DNA from: Streptomyces halobius
GTDB taxonomy: Bacteria; Actinomycetota; Actinomycetes; Streptomycetales; Streptomycetaceae
Direction: 5' to 3'
Length of the DNA: 64,000 nt
NCBI RefSeq assembly: GCF_023277745.1
Contig: NZ_CP086322.1
Span: 2,170,001-2,234,000 of the forward strand
Shown: in pieces, positions 36,546 to 46,038 of the stretch
Layout of the letters: the number at the start of each line of letters is the position of its first letter
Numbering within the stretch: position 1 is the stretch's first letter
Program-made: the position numbers and the translations under genes
Notes under the pieces: generated by a model
Seen by the model: only the letters and a program-made list of their open reading frames with translations
Databases searched by the model: none
Told to the model about the DNA's origin: nothing

Positions 36546-37361
36546 ATGCCGCAGGAGACCGCCGTCTACACCCACGGCCACCACGAGTCCGTACTGCGCT
36601 CCCACACCTGGCGCACCGCCGCCAACTCGGCCGGATACCTGCTGGATTCGCTGCTGCCGCACATGCGGATCCTGGACATCGGCTGCGGCCCCGGCACCAT
36701 CACCGCCGATCTGGCCGCGCTGGTGCCGGACGGCGAGGTCACCGGCCTGGATCAGGTCCCGGCCGTCCTGGAGCAGGCACGTGCCACGGCCGCCGGACGA
36801 GGGGTGGCCAACGTCCGCTTCGCGGTCGGAGATGTCCACGCACTGGACTTCCCGGATGACAGCTTCTGTGTGGTGCACGCCCATCAAGTACTGCAACATG
36901 TGGGCGATCCCGTCCAGGCGCTGCGCGAGATGCGCCGGGTCACCAGGCCCGGCGGGATCGTCGCCGTCCGCGATGCGGACTTCTCGGCCATGACCTGGTA
37001 CCCGGAGGTCGACGGGATGACCGACTGGCTGGACCTGTATCTGCGGGTGGCCCGCTCCAACGGGGGTGAGCCGGACGCCGGTCGCCGACTGCACGCCTGG
37101 GCGCGGCAGGCCGGTTTCGACCCGGCCGCCCTCACCGCCACCGCCGGCACCTGGTGCTACCGCACTCCGCGGGAACGGTCCTGGTGGAGCGAGCTGTGGG
37201 CGGACCGCACGATCGCCTCGGCATACGCCCGAATCGCGGTCGACGGCGGGCATGCCACGCCGGACGAGCTGGCCCGGATCGCGGAGGCATGGCGGGAGTG
37301 GGGCTCCCAGGAGGACGGCTGGTTCACGGTCCTGCACGGCGAGATCCTGTGCCGCGTCTGA
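36546..37361 (+). CDS. Class I SAM-dependent methyltransferase (UbiE/Methyltransf_11-like)
   Basis: A 271-residue enzyme with motif I ILDIGCGPG at 42-50, an acidic residue after strand 2 (GEVTGLD), VGDVHALDFPDDSF as motif II and VLQHVGDPVQALREMRRVTR in motif III. The fold resembles ubiquinone/menaquinone-type C-methyltransferases; the acceptor is unknown. AAAGGAG gives a strong start. The VOC protein downstream may be read through, 60 bases on. Confidence 0.88.
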   Translation: MPQETAVYTHGHHESVLRSHTWRTAANSAGYLLDSLLPHMRILDIGCGPGTITADLAALVPDGEVTGLDQVPAVLEQARATAAGRGVANVRFAVGDVHALDFPDDSFCVVHAHQVLQHVGDPVQALREMRRVTRPGGIVAVRDADFSAMTWYPEVDGMTDWLDLYLRVARSNGGEPDAGRRLHAWARQAGFDPAALTATAGTWCYRTPRERSWWSELWADRTIASAYARIAVDGGHATPDELARIAEAWREWGSQEDGWFTVLHGEILCRV

Positions 37362-37421
37362 GATCCGGACGCCGATCGCCCTCGGCCCCACCTCCGCACC
37401 CCTTCAACTAGGCTTGCCCGT

Positions 37422-37775
37422 ATGGACATTCTGGGGACCTCACTGCGGGTGTGCGTCGGCGATCTCGATGCCGCGATCAGCGTCTATGAACGGCTGACCG
37501 GCGCCGAGGCCATACGCTTCCAGCGCGGCGGTGTCGCGGTCGCGGCCGTCGGGTGCTTCTTCCTGATGAGTGGTCCCGAGGCCGAGTTGTCGGTACTGCG
37601 GAAGATCACCGCGACCCTCGCCGTGCAGGACGTGGACGAGGCGCTGGCCGATCTGAAGGCCGTCGGCGCGGACATCATCGCCGGTCCGCTGCCCACGCCC
37701 ATCGGCCGCAATCTGGTCGCCCGCCATCCGGACGGTTCCATCTTCGAGTACGTCGACCGGAGACAGGACGCTTGA
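37422..37775 (+). CDS. Single-domain VOC (glyoxalase-like) protein
   Basis: A 117-residue VOC fold protein: MDILGTSLRVCVGDLDAAIS, FFLMSGPEAEL and ARHPDGSIFEYVD. Single-module members usually work as dimers, binding a metal or a small drug-like ligand between subunits. A few have glyoxalase or bleomycin-type resistance activity; none can be assigned here. No obvious ribosome site precedes the ATG, so it may be leaderless or translated from the upstream gene's mRNA. Confidence 0.8.
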   Translation: MDILGTSLRVCVGDLDAAISVYERLTGAEAIRFQRGGVAVAAVGCFFLMSGPEAELSVLRKITATLAVQDVDEALADLKAVGADIIAGPLPTPIGRNLVARHPDGSIFEYVDRRQDA

Positions 37776-38027
37776 GGGCATGACCGGCCGGCCGCCCCCA
37801 CGCCGGACCGCGACGAGCCCGCCGACGCCCCCGCGCTGCAACGGCCGCCATCCAGAACGGCCGGGCAGCGCGCGGCAACGGCCGCCCGACGCTGGTGGGC
37901 TGAACAGCCCCCATGAGCCGAGCGGCCGCCCGTACGCCGAGCGCTGACGGCGCGCTGAGCGGGGCCGTGAGCCGAGCACCGACTGTGAGCTGAGCACTGT
38001 TCCCCGAGGTGGGCAGTGGCGCCCGCC

Positions 38028-38957
38028 TCACGGCACGGACACCTCCAGGACGATCTTGCCGCGCGCCCGGCCGGACATGCTCAGCCGGAACGCCTCGGCC
38101 GCCTTCGCCAGCGGGAACGTCGCCTCGACCGGAACGGTCAGCTTCCCGGCGTCCGCGAGTTCGGCGAGCGCCGTCAGATCCGCGGCGTCCGGCCGCACCC
38201 ACACCAGATGGCCGCCCTTCGCCGTGGCCTCTCCGTCGGCGATGGACACCACCCGCGTCCGGTCCTTCAGCAGCTGCTGCGACACATCGATGACGCCGTC
38301 GCCGACGAAGTCCAGCGCGACGTCCACCCCCTCGGGGGCCAGCGCCCGCACCCGGTCGGCGAGCCCCTCGCCGTACGTCACCGGCTCGGCGCCCAGGGAC
38401 CGCAGGAAGTCATGGTTGCGCTCACTGGCCGTGCCGATCACGCGGGCGCCCTGGGCCACCGCGATCTGTACGCCGAGCGAGCCGACGCCACCGGACGCGG
38501 CATGCACCAGGACCGTCTCGCCCTGCTTCGCACCGCCCCGCTTGAGCGCCTGATAGGCCGTCAGTCCGGCCAGCGGCAGCCCCGCGGCCTGCTGCCAGCT
38601 GAGCCTGGCCGGCTTGCGCGCCAGCGTCCGCACCGGGGCGGCGACCAGCTCGGCGTAGGTGCCGTGCTGCACCTCGTCCTTGCGGACATAGCCGATGACC
38701 TCGTCGCCGACCGCGTACTCGGTGGCGTCCGCGCCGACCGCCTCGACCACACCCGCGACATCCCAGCCGGGAATCAGCGGGTAGTGCGCGTGCAGCATGC
38801 CGTCCAGATAGCCTTCGACGATCTTCCAGTCCACGGGATTGACACCGGCAGCCCTGACCCGGACCAGCACCGAATCGGGACCCACCTTCGGGTCGGGCTG
38901 CTCGGTGTACTCCAGGACCGAGGGCCCGCCATAACTGTTCGTGGTAATTGCCTTCAT
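38028..38957 (-). CDS. Zinc-independent NADPH:quinone reductase/MDR-family oxidoreductase
   Basis: A 309-residue quinone-oxidoreductase-like MDR enzyme. The alcohol-dehydrogenase GroES-like part includes GVNPVDWKIVEGYLDGML and PGWDVAGVVEAVG; the nucleotide-binding AASGGVGS is at 153-160. The zinc-ligand cysteines of true alcohol dehydrogenases are missing. It probably reduces quinones or enones using NADPH. It stands alone. The upstream bases (38958-39132) carry no gene. Confidence 0.9.
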   Translation of the reverse strand: MKAITTNSYGGPSVLEYTEQPDPKVGPDSVLVRVRAAGVNPVDWKIVEGYLDGMLHAHYPLIPGWDVAGVVEAVGADATEYAVGDEVIGYVRKDEVQHGTYAELVAAPVRTLARKPARLSWQQAAGLPLAGLTAYQALKRGGAKQGETVLVHAASGGVGSLGVQIAVAQGARVIGTASERNHDFLRSLGAEPVTYGEGLADRVRALAPEGVDVALDFVGDGVIDVSQQLLKDRTRVVSIADGEATAKGGHLVWVRPDAADLTALAELADAGKLTVPVEATFPLAKAAEAFRLSMSGRARGKIVLEVSVP

Positions 38958-39132
38958 GGCCGTTACAACGCGTGACGGTCACGGATCATTCCCGCCCTCC
39001 CGCACACGCTCACCGAATGGCGTAACTCCCCCGCGACGATTCCTTGTCGATCCGCCGTCCCCCTGAGGCGCCGTCATTCCACCGGCTACGACACCGGCAT
39101 TTCACCTGCTGCGACACCGGCATGGCACGGCA

Positions 39133-41226
39133 TCACACCGTCCGCATCCGGTACTCGTACCGCCCGGGAAGCGGGTGCTCGGTCCGGGCCTTGGCGCGTA
39201 CGTCGTCGGTGACCGGCCCCTCGCCCGCGACGAGGCGTTCGGCGATGGCGTACCAGGTGTCGCTGAGGGTCTCGGCGCCCTCCCGGAGATCGGGGATCTC
39301 GAAGCCGGCGTCGAAGATCTCGCGCGCGGCGGCCGGTTGCCCCTGGGCGAGCAGGATCTGAGCGGACATCAGCCGGAACCGGCCGCCGGCCAGAACCTCC
39401 TGGGGCAGCCGTGCCAGGAGTTCCGCGGCCTCCTCGGCCCGGCCGGCGGCCAGCAGCATGGGCACCGCCTCCCGGGCGAGCGCGGACAGCACCGCTCGCC
39501 AGACGCGGGCGGACGGATCCGGCCCGATACCCTCCACCCCCCGTGCGATCGGGTCCGGCCCGGCACCCTCCGCGGCCCGTGCCGCATGGGCGAACGCCTC
39601 CGCGTACCGGTCGGCGGCCCGCGCCGTTTCACCGGCCTCGGACTCGGCGACCGCCAGGCAGTACAGCGGCAGACAGCCGACGTGGTGCGCCAGCGCGCGC
39701 TCCCAGCTGCGGACGGCCTGGGCGCGGTCGCCCGCGTGCCACTGGGCGAGGCCGAGGTGGTAGTCGGTGGACGGGCCGGACGGCGCGGACTCCAGCAGAT
39801 CCCGCCAGGCGGGGGCGACCACCGTCGCCCCGGGGAGGGGCCCGCCGTCCGGCAGATCGCCGGTTCTCAGCAGGGTCAGCCAAGGCTGCTGCTCCTCGCC
39901 CAGCGTCGCCGGGCCGAACGGTGTACCGGGCAGGACAAGGCCCCCACGGGCGACTTCGAGGGCTCCCCAGCCGGAGCCGGTGGCCAGCGACTCCTTCGGT
40001 TCGGCGTCGGCGTACGGCCGCCAGGCGGCGTAGGCGGCATCGACGTCCGCCCGCGGCAGGGCCGCCTCCAGCCGCGCCGCGACCTCACCACACGCCGCGC
40101 CCCAGTCCGCGCCGTGCACCGCGGCGGGGTCGGCGGACAGCGGCCCGTACGCCTCCAGCCAGGCGAACTCGGCGCCCCCGTCGAGCGGTACGTGCTCCAG
40201 TTGTGTACGGGCCAGTCCCGCCTGGATCTCGGCGTAACCGCCGGCGCCGGGCTCGGTGAGCCACTGCTGCCAGCGCCGCCCGGCGCGCCCGCTGCCCCAG
40301 AGGAAGAGCTTGCGGCCCCGGAGGGTGTCGGTGGAGGTCTGCACCAGGCCGCGGCCGTCCGCGTCGAGGGCGGTGATCCAGCGGCGGGCGCCCTCGGGAA
40401 CGTCGTAGAAGTAGTCGGCGGGGAACGCGCTGCGCAGCGGGTAGCTGCGGTCGGCGCCGTCGGCGTGGGGGACCGGGACGCGGCGCAGGGCGCGCTCGTA
40501 GCCGAAGTACCAGGCCGCGTCCGCGGGGGCGAGGACGCGAGTGCCCGCCTGCGTGACCGCTGACGGCACGGCGCCTTCGGGGACCGCGATATTGGACCAC
40601 CAGTAGACCGGGGCCGTTTCATGGTGCGGGTTGCGGACGCGTACGCCCACGTAGAGGAACTCGGAGCCGTCCGGAAGCCACAGATCCACTTGGAACGGCA
40701 GATCGCTCAGTCGCTCCCACTCCCACAGCCGGAGCATCTCCCCGCCATCCGGCGCCGGGACGCGGGCGGTGTGCAGCGGGGCGCAGGCGAGGGTGGAGTG
40801 CCCGGTGGCGCCGATGTTCCATTCGATGCCGCCGGAGAACCAGGCGCCGTTGAGGGCGAACGCCGCGGGCTGAAGTACCGGGTTGCGGTAGAGCAGTTCG
40901 CGGTCGGTGGGCTTGTGGTGCAGGGAGTACACCCGGCCGCCGAGGCCGGGCAGGACGGTGGCGCGCAGCCGGTCGTTCTCGATGACGAGCGCGTCCAACG
41001 CGGTGTCACGGCGTTCGCGGCCGTATCCGTCCCGCAGCCGCGCGGGCAGCAGCGAGCGCAGCGGACGGTAGCCGATCTGGCGCGCCATGTCGGCCGGCAG
41101 TGCGGCGCTCCCGGTGATCTCGACACGGTGCGGATCGGCCGCGCCGCGCAGCGCGGGGAGCGGGTTGTCCGGGCCGATGGGGGCCGCGGGAAGGGTCAGG
41201 GTGGTGCGTCGCACGCTCGTGGCCAC
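39133..41226 (-). CDS. DUF5107 protein with C-terminal TPR-like repeats
   Basis: A 697-residue protein. The N-terminal and central part is DUF5107-like, a galactose-mutarotase-type beta-sandwich (LPGLGGRVYSLHHKPTDREL, NIGATGHSTL, WWSNIAVPEGAV). The C-terminal ~250 residues are helical TPR-like repeats (YHLGLAQWHAGDRAQAVRSW, LYCLAVAESEAGETARAADR, AAGRAEEAAELLARLP). The family is often found near sugar-catabolic genes and is thought to bind carbohydrate. GTG 41226 follows GAGG; a longer frame to 41283 would add 19 residues. Confidence 0.85.
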   Translation of the reverse strand: MATSVRRTTLTLPAAPIGPDNPLPALRGAADPHRVEITGSAALPADMARQIGYRPLRSLLPARLRDGYGRERRDTALDALVIENDRLRATVLPGLGGRVYSLHHKPTDRELLYRNPVLQPAAFALNGAWFSGGIEWNIGATGHSTLACAPLHTARVPAPDGGEMLRLWEWERLSDLPFQVDLWLPDGSEFLYVGVRVRNPHHETAPVYWWSNIAVPEGAVPSAVTQAGTRVLAPADAAWYFGYERALRRVPVPHADGADRSYPLRSAFPADYFYDVPEGARRWITALDADGRGLVQTSTDTLRGRKLFLWGSGRAGRRWQQWLTEPGAGGYAEIQAGLARTQLEHVPLDGGAEFAWLEAYGPLSADPAAVHGADWGAACGEVAARLEAALPRADVDAAYAAWRPYADAEPKESLATGSGWGALEVARGGLVLPGTPFGPATLGEEQQPWLTLLRTGDLPDGGPLPGATVVAPAWRDLLESAPSGPSTDYHLGLAQWHAGDRAQAVRSWERALAHHVGCLPLYCLAVAESEAGETARAADRYAEAFAHAARAAEGAGPDPIARGVEGIGPDPSARVWRAVLSALAREAVPMLLAAGRAEEAAELLARLPQEVLAGGRFRLMSAQILLAQGQPAAAREIFDAGFEIPDLREGAETLSDTWYAIAERLVAGEGPVTDDVRAKARTEHPLPGRYEYRMRTV

Positions 41227-41536
41227 GGCTGCCTCGCAAGGTAGGACCGGGCCGCCTCGGCTGCGGCGGCCCCTGTTGACCATGGAACATCGTCAACGCC
41301 CGGCTGAACAGGGCCTCTTGCGACGCGATCGGCGCAAGATCGAGTCAGGATCGAGTCAGGATCGAGTCAGGGCTGCGCAAAGAAGCTCTCCAGGGGGCCG
41401 ACGAGCGGCACCGCGCCGGCGCCCTCCGGGGCGCGGTCCGGATAAGATCCGGAAGACCGGCACGGTACGGCGGAAGACGATGCCCATGGCGGACCTGGCA
41501 TCACGCCGATGCCATCCCGACGTCCCGGACCGGGCA
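41227..41536. other. Spacer with a short 11-bp tandem repeat
   Basis: About 310 bases without a gene. It contains GATCGAGTCAG three times in exact tandem (41338-41348, 41349-41359, 41360-41370). The remainder shows no operator or structure that stands out. Confidence 0.6.
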
Positions 41537-42088
41537 TCACCCCGCGTCCTCGGGCAGCATCTCCCTGGTGATCGCCCAGCGCTCGTGGTCGCGCCAGGCC
41601 CCGTCGATGAAGAGGAAGTCCGGGGAGAAACCTTCCAGCCGGAACCCGGCGCGTTGCACCAGGGCGATCGACTGCACATTGGCCGGCTGGATGTTGGCCT
41701 CCAGGCGATGCAGCCCCATCGTCCCGAAGGCGTGCCCCATCACGAGCCGCAGCCCCTCGCTCATCAGCCCGCGCCCGGCGGCATGCGCGAACACGCCATA
41801 GCCGATCGCACCGCACCGGAACCCGCCGTAGACGATGTTGTTGATCGTGACGAAGCCCGCGATCCGGCCGCTCTCGCGCTCGCAGATCAAGAAGCCCGCG
41901 CGCACCGGCTCCTGAAGCCTCCGGAAGTAGCCGTCGTACGCCTCGTCGGTGACGGGCGGGAACAGCCAGGGATGGTGCAGCTCCGCGCTCTCCCGGGCCG
42001 CCGTCGTGAACTCGTCCCGGTCGGCGGCGGTGAAGGGCCGGATGGCCACCCGGGGGCCACGTGCGAGGTAGCGGTCATTGGGCCTCAT
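41537..42088 (-). CDS. GNAT-family acetyltransferase (RimJ/RimL-like)
   Basis: A 183-residue GNAT enzyme: RVAIRPFTAADRDEF at the start, GFRCGAIGYGVFAHAAGRGL in the acetyl-CoA-binding motif A (Q/RxxGxG/A-like), and LVQRAGFRLEG near the end. RimJ-like members acetylate N-terminal residues of ribosomal proteins or antibiotics. It is transcribed away from the P450 gene and has no operon partner. Confidence 0.88.
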   Translation of the reverse strand: MRPNDRYLARGPRVAIRPFTAADRDEFTTAARESAELHHPWLFPPVTDEAYDGYFRRLQEPVRAGFLICERESGRIAGFVTINNIVYGGFRCGAIGYGVFAHAAGRGLMSEGLRLVMGHAFGTMGLHRLEANIQPANVQSIALVQRAGFRLEGFSPDFLFIDGAWRDHERWAITREMLPEDAG

Positions 42089-42594
42089 CGGGCGATCGTA
42101 CGAAGGGTGACGGTCCCTGGCCAGGCTCCGCGCCCGGCGTCCGGCAAGCCCCGCGCCTCGTGCGACACACCATGCGGCCCGGGGCGCTCAGCAGGCCCTG
42201 CCGACCGGTGCGGCGCGCGACGGCCATCTCGACTCGGTCATCGACACTCTCTGCTTGGACGGAACGGAGTGGAACGGGATGGGACAGGACGGAACGGAAC
42301 GAAACAGGACGGGACGGAGCTGGACGGAACGGCGGCATACGGACTGCCTTCGCGAGACACTCCCCTTCACTGTGACGCGCCGTCACATCGCGCCCCAGAA
42401 CCGTGACGGAGCCATCGGAAGGCATGCGAGCGGGCCGAACACGTCCGAAAACGGCGCAAGTTGGCCGAACTGCGCGTAGACGTTCCCGGTACGCCTGACT
42501 TGAAGTGGAGATCTGCGCCGCGAACACGGCGGCATCAGCGTTGACATCCGACAACGCGAGCAGCTCAAGTCACTCGTCCCAGGAGGCGAGAGCC
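42089..42594. other. Spacer with GGACGGAACG-type repeats upstream of the P450 gene
   Basis: About 505 bases with no gene. At 42256-42335 the plus strand is a purine-rich array of GGACGG/GGAACG variants (GGACGGAACGG at 42258 and 42323 among them). It may lie in the P450 leader region; an AGGAGG site precedes the P450 start. Confidence 0.65.
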
Positions 42595-43785
42595 GTGACC
42601 GAAGCAGTCTCCTTCCCTCAGGACCGCACCTGTCCCTACCACCCGCCGACCGACTATCAGCCGCTGCGCGAGGCGGGCCCGCTGTCGCACGTCACCTTCT
42701 ACGACGGCCGGTCGGTATGGGCGGTGACCGGCCACGCCGAGGCGCGGGCGCTCCTCGCCGACCCGCGCCTCTCCGCCGACCGGCAGAATCCGGCGTTCCC
42801 GATACCCGTCGAGCGCTTCGCGGACGCCTCCCGGCGGATCAGGACACCGCTGATCGGCGTGGACGACCCGGAACACAACACCCAGCGCCGGATGCTGATC
42901 CCCAGCTTCAGCCTGAAACGGACCATCGCGCTGCGGCCGGAGATCCAGCGCATCGTCGACGATCTGCTCGACCGGATGCTGGCCCAGGGCCCGCCCGCGG
43001 AACTGGTGTCCGCGTTCGCACTGCCCGTCCCGTCGATGGTGATCTGCTCGCTGCTCGGGGTGCCCTACGCCGACCACGAGTTCTTCGAGGAGCAGTCCCG
43101 TCGCGCCCTCCGCGGCCGTACGGCGGACGAGGCGGAGGACGCGCGCCGCAAGCTGGAGGACTACTTCACCGAGCTGATCGCCCGTAAGGAGCGGGAGCGG
43201 GGCGACGGGCTGCTGGACGAGCTGGTCGAGGACCAGTTGCGCACCGGCTCCCTCGAACGCGAGGACCTGGTCCGGATGGCCATGATCCTGCTGGTCGCCG
43301 GCCATGAGACCACCGCCAACATGATCTCACTGGGCACCTTCACCCTGCTGGAACACCCGGAGCAGCTGGCGAAGCTGCGGGCCGACGAGAGCCTGGTGCC
43401 GGCCGCGGTGGAGGAGCTGCTGCGGTTCCTGTCCATCGCCGACGGCATGCTGCGGGTCGCGACGGAGGACATCGAGATCGGCGGCCGGACCATCCGGGCC
43501 GACGACGGGGTGGTGTTCCCCACGTCGCTGATCAACCGGGACGACACCGCGTATCCCTCGCCGGACGCACTGGATCTCGGCCGCGCCGCCCGCCATCACG
43601 TGGCGTTCGGCTTCGGAATTCACCAGTGCCTGGGCCAGAACCTCGCCCGCGCGGAGATGGAGATCGCACTGCGCTCGCTCTTCCGCCGGATCCCGGATCT
43701 GCGACTCGCCGTGCCGGCTGCCGAGATTCCGTTCAAGCCGGGTGACACTTTGCAAGGCATGATCGAACTGCCTCTGGCCTGGTAG
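42595..43785 (+). CDS. Cytochrome P450 (CYP105-like)
   Basis: A 396-residue soluble bacterial P450. Conserved features: I-helix AGHETT at 235-240, K-helix ExxR (EELLR, 273-277), and the heme loop FGFGIHQCLGQNLAR with ligand C345. Overall it resembles the broad-specificity CYP105 (SoyC/SuaC-like) group that oxidises xenobiotics and secondary metabolites. GTG 42595 follows AGGAGGCGAG. A [3Fe-4S] ferredoxin gene lies 46 bases downstream and is its probable electron donor. No dedicated reductase is nearby. Confidence 0.93.
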   Translation: MTEAVSFPQDRTCPYHPPTDYQPLREAGPLSHVTFYDGRSVWAVTGHAEARALLADPRLSADRQNPAFPIPVERFADASRRIRTPLIGVDDPEHNTQRRMLIPSFSLKRTIALRPEIQRIVDDLLDRMLAQGPPAELVSAFALPVPSMVICSLLGVPYADHEFFEEQSRRALRGRTADEAEDARRKLEDYFTELIARKERERGDGLLDELVEDQLRTGSLEREDLVRMAMILLVAGHETTANMISLGTFTLLEHPEQLAKLRADESLVPAAVEELLRFLSIADGMLRVATEDIEIGGRTIRADDGVVFPTSLINRDDTAYPSPDALDLGRAARHHVAFGFGIHQCLGQNLARAEMEIALRSLFRRIPDLRLAVPAAEIPFKPGDTLQGMIELPLAW

Positions 43786-43831
43786 CGACGGCGGAGGCGG
43801 ACGAGTGAGAGACGAGTGAAAGGGGTCCCGG

Positions 43832-44026
43832 ATGCGGATCACCATTGACAAGGAAACCTGTATCGGCGCCGGTCAGTGCGCCCTGACGGCGCCCAGTGTG
43901 TTCACCCAGGACGACGACGGTTTCAGTGCCCTGCTGCCCGGCCGTGAGGACGGCGGGGGTGACCCTCTGGTGAAGGAGGCCGCCCGCGCCTGCCCCGTAG
44001 GCGCCCTCACCATCGAGGACGACTGA
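43832..44026 (+). CDS. [3Fe-4S] ferredoxin, partner of the P450
   Basis: A 64-residue ferredoxin. Three cluster ligands are visible: C10, C16 (CIGAGQC) and C54 (ACPVGAL), with the middle position of a [4Fe-4S] motif taken by Ala. This pattern defines the P450-linked [3Fe-4S] ferredoxins such as SoyB and SuaB. It is read from the same mRNA as the upstream P450, with AAAGGGG as ribosome site. An NAD(P)H-ferredoxin reductase must be supplied elsewhere. Confidence 0.92.
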   Translation: MRITIDKETCIGAGQCALTAPSVFTQDDDGFSALLPGREDGGGDPLVKEAARACPVGALTIEDD

Positions 44027-44176
44027 CGCCACCCGGCACGGGCGGCCGACGCCCTGTCGCGGTACGACGCGGACGACGCGGAGGCCGCGGACGGCGCACG
44101 GCCGCAGCCCGGCGCCCGCCCCGCGCACGACCCGTGCCGCTGTCCATCCTCATACCTACGGCATCCACCTCATCCG

Positions 44177-46006
44177 CTACCGCAACGTCCCCTGCGTGAC
44201 GGGTAGTTCGAGGACACCCGTGTCCTCGGGCGTGCTGGTGACCGTCACCGGCTTGACGCCGCGATTGCCCGTATAGGCGGAGTCGCTCGCGGCGACGACG
44301 AAGCGCAGGCGGTGCCCCGGCCCGAAACGGTGCACGATGCCCGGGAGTTCCACGGTGAACCGCCGCGTCACATCGGGCACCCGGGCCGGGGCCACCAACC
44401 GGTGCACCAGCTTCTTCCTGCCGTCCGGCGCGACGTCGTACAGCTTCGCGAAGAGCACCAGCTTGTCGGCCGCGTCGGCGGAGTTCTGCACCCGCTCGGT
44501 CTTCGGCGAGGCGACCTTCAGCGTCACCCTGGGCACGCCCACGACGTCCACGGGGCCGCCCGTCACCGGCTCGGACGTCCAGCCCAGGTACGTGCCCTTC
44601 GTGTCGAACGCCGCGGAGTCCGGCAGTCCGCGCAGCGCGGCCATCGAGTTCTCGGAGTGGCTGCTCGCCACCCGCTTATTGCGGTACGTCCGGCTGCCGG
44701 CCGCCACCTTGCCACGGCTGCCGACGAGCTTGCCGTCGCCGGAGAGGAAGAGCCGCTGCTCGCCGCCCACCGGATAACCGGACGAGGTGGCGTAGGCCGG
44801 CCCCTTGCTGACCCAGTCCCGGTAGTACGCGAAGACCGGCCCGGTGCCGGTCGCCTTCCGGTGGCGCAGATAGCGGTCGAACCAGGCGAGGATCCGCCGT
44901 CCGACGTAGCTGGTGTCCAAGTTGCCCTGGGCGAGGTTGAGTTCCCCCTTGACGGGCTTCCGCATGCCGCCGCTGTGCCCCCAGTGCTGCCAGATCATCT
45001 TGGTGTCGGTGCCCTGGGCGGTGAGGGTCCGGTAGGTGGTCACGGCCTCGTTGAGATTGAAGAGGGTGTCGTCCTGGCCCTGGACCAGCAGGGTCGGCGC
45101 CTTGACCGACTTCAGATACGAGACCGGGGAGACGCTCCGCGCGTAGGCGACCACCACCTCGGTCCGGCCGTCCGGATACTTCCCGGAGTCCAGCAGCCGC
45201 TTCATCCCGCAGGCCGCCTCGACGAAGTGCAGACAGCCCGCACCGCCCATCCGCGAGCGGTCCAGCCGCGGCATGACCAGCCCCTGGGCCTCGCCGAGCA
45301 GAAAGAACCCGTTGGTCCACTGGTACTTGTACGCGCCGGGCACCGACGCACTGACGCCCTTCGTGCGGCCGATGTTGTTGGGGTCCAGGGAGTAGGAGAG
45401 GTCGTTCCAGGTGATGAGCGGGACCAGCGCGTCCACCCGGTGGTCGACGGCCGCGGTGGCCAGCTGGACCGCCCCGCCGTACGACCCGCCGATCATGCCG
45501 ACCCGGGGGTCCTTCTTGCCGTCCTTGGTGACGTAGTCCACGCGGGTGCCGTTGTCGGCCCTCCGGGCACCGGCCAGGAAGTCGATGAGCTGACGGGCCG
45601 CCATACCGTCGATCTGGGGGTCGTCGAGGGAGATCGGGCAGCCGGACTTGCCGAAGCCGAGCCCGGAGTAGGCCAGCGCGACATAGCCGCGGGTGGCGAA
45701 CGCCTTGGCGCTGGCGGCGGTCGCACTATCCGACTTACTGCCGCCGAAGCCGTTGGTGGTGACCACGGCGGGCGCCGGATGTCGGGCGTTGACACCGGAC
45801 GGGCGGTAGAGGTCCGCGTCGACAGCGCACTGGCGGCGGCCGGCCTGGACGGTGATCTTCAGCGCGGTGACGGTGTACGGGTTGGTGGCCTCCGAGGTCG
45901 CGGGGGCGGCCAGGGCCAGGGGCGCGGCGAGGGCGGTGCCGGCCAGCAGGGCGACAGAAGTGCGGAGCAGAGGCCTTGACACGGGTCGGGACTGGGCTCG
46001 GGACAC
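44177..46006 (-). CDS. Secreted CocE/NonD-type alpha/beta hydrolase (X-Pro dipeptidyl-peptidase-like)
   Basis: A 609-residue protein with an N-terminal Sec signal (SVALLAGTALAAPLALAAPA). An S15/CocE-type hydrolase core follows: nucleophile S175 in GMIGGSYGGA, APTLLVQGQDDTLFN with the acidic residue, and WGHSGGMRK with the probable catalytic His. The last ~180 residues form the beta-sandwich seen in X-Pro dipeptidyl-peptidases and cocaine esterase. GTG 46006 follows GGAGG. It should hydrolyse an ester or a proline peptide outside the cell. A TetR-type palindrome lies about 33 bases upstream of its start. Confidence 0.9.
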   Translation of the reverse strand: MSRAQSRPVSRPLLRTSVALLAGTALAAPLALAAPATSEATNPYTVTALKITVQAGRRQCAVDADLYRPSGVNARHPAPAVVTTNGFGGSKSDSATAASAKAFATRGYVALAYSGLGFGKSGCPISLDDPQIDGMAARQLIDFLAGARRADNGTRVDYVTKDGKKDPRVGMIGGSYGGAVQLATAAVDHRVDALVPLITWNDLSYSLDPNNIGRTKGVSASVPGAYKYQWTNGFFLLGEAQGLVMPRLDRSRMGGAGCLHFVEAACGMKRLLDSGKYPDGRTEVVVAYARSVSPVSYLKSVKAPTLLVQGQDDTLFNLNEAVTTYRTLTAQGTDTKMIWQHWGHSGGMRKPVKGELNLAQGNLDTSYVGRRILAWFDRYLRHRKATGTGPVFAYYRDWVSKGPAYATSSGYPVGGEQRLFLSGDGKLVGSRGKVAAGSRTYRNKRVASSHSENSMAALRGLPDSAAFDTKGTYLGWTSEPVTGGPVDVVGVPRVTLKVASPKTERVQNSADAADKLVLFAKLYDVAPDGRKKLVHRLVAPARVPDVTRRFTVELPGIVHRFGPGHRLRFVVAASDSAYTGNRGVKPVTVTSTPEDTGVLELPVTQGTLR

Positions 46007-46038
46007 GCCTGGAGACCTCCACAGAACGGAAAATTTCG

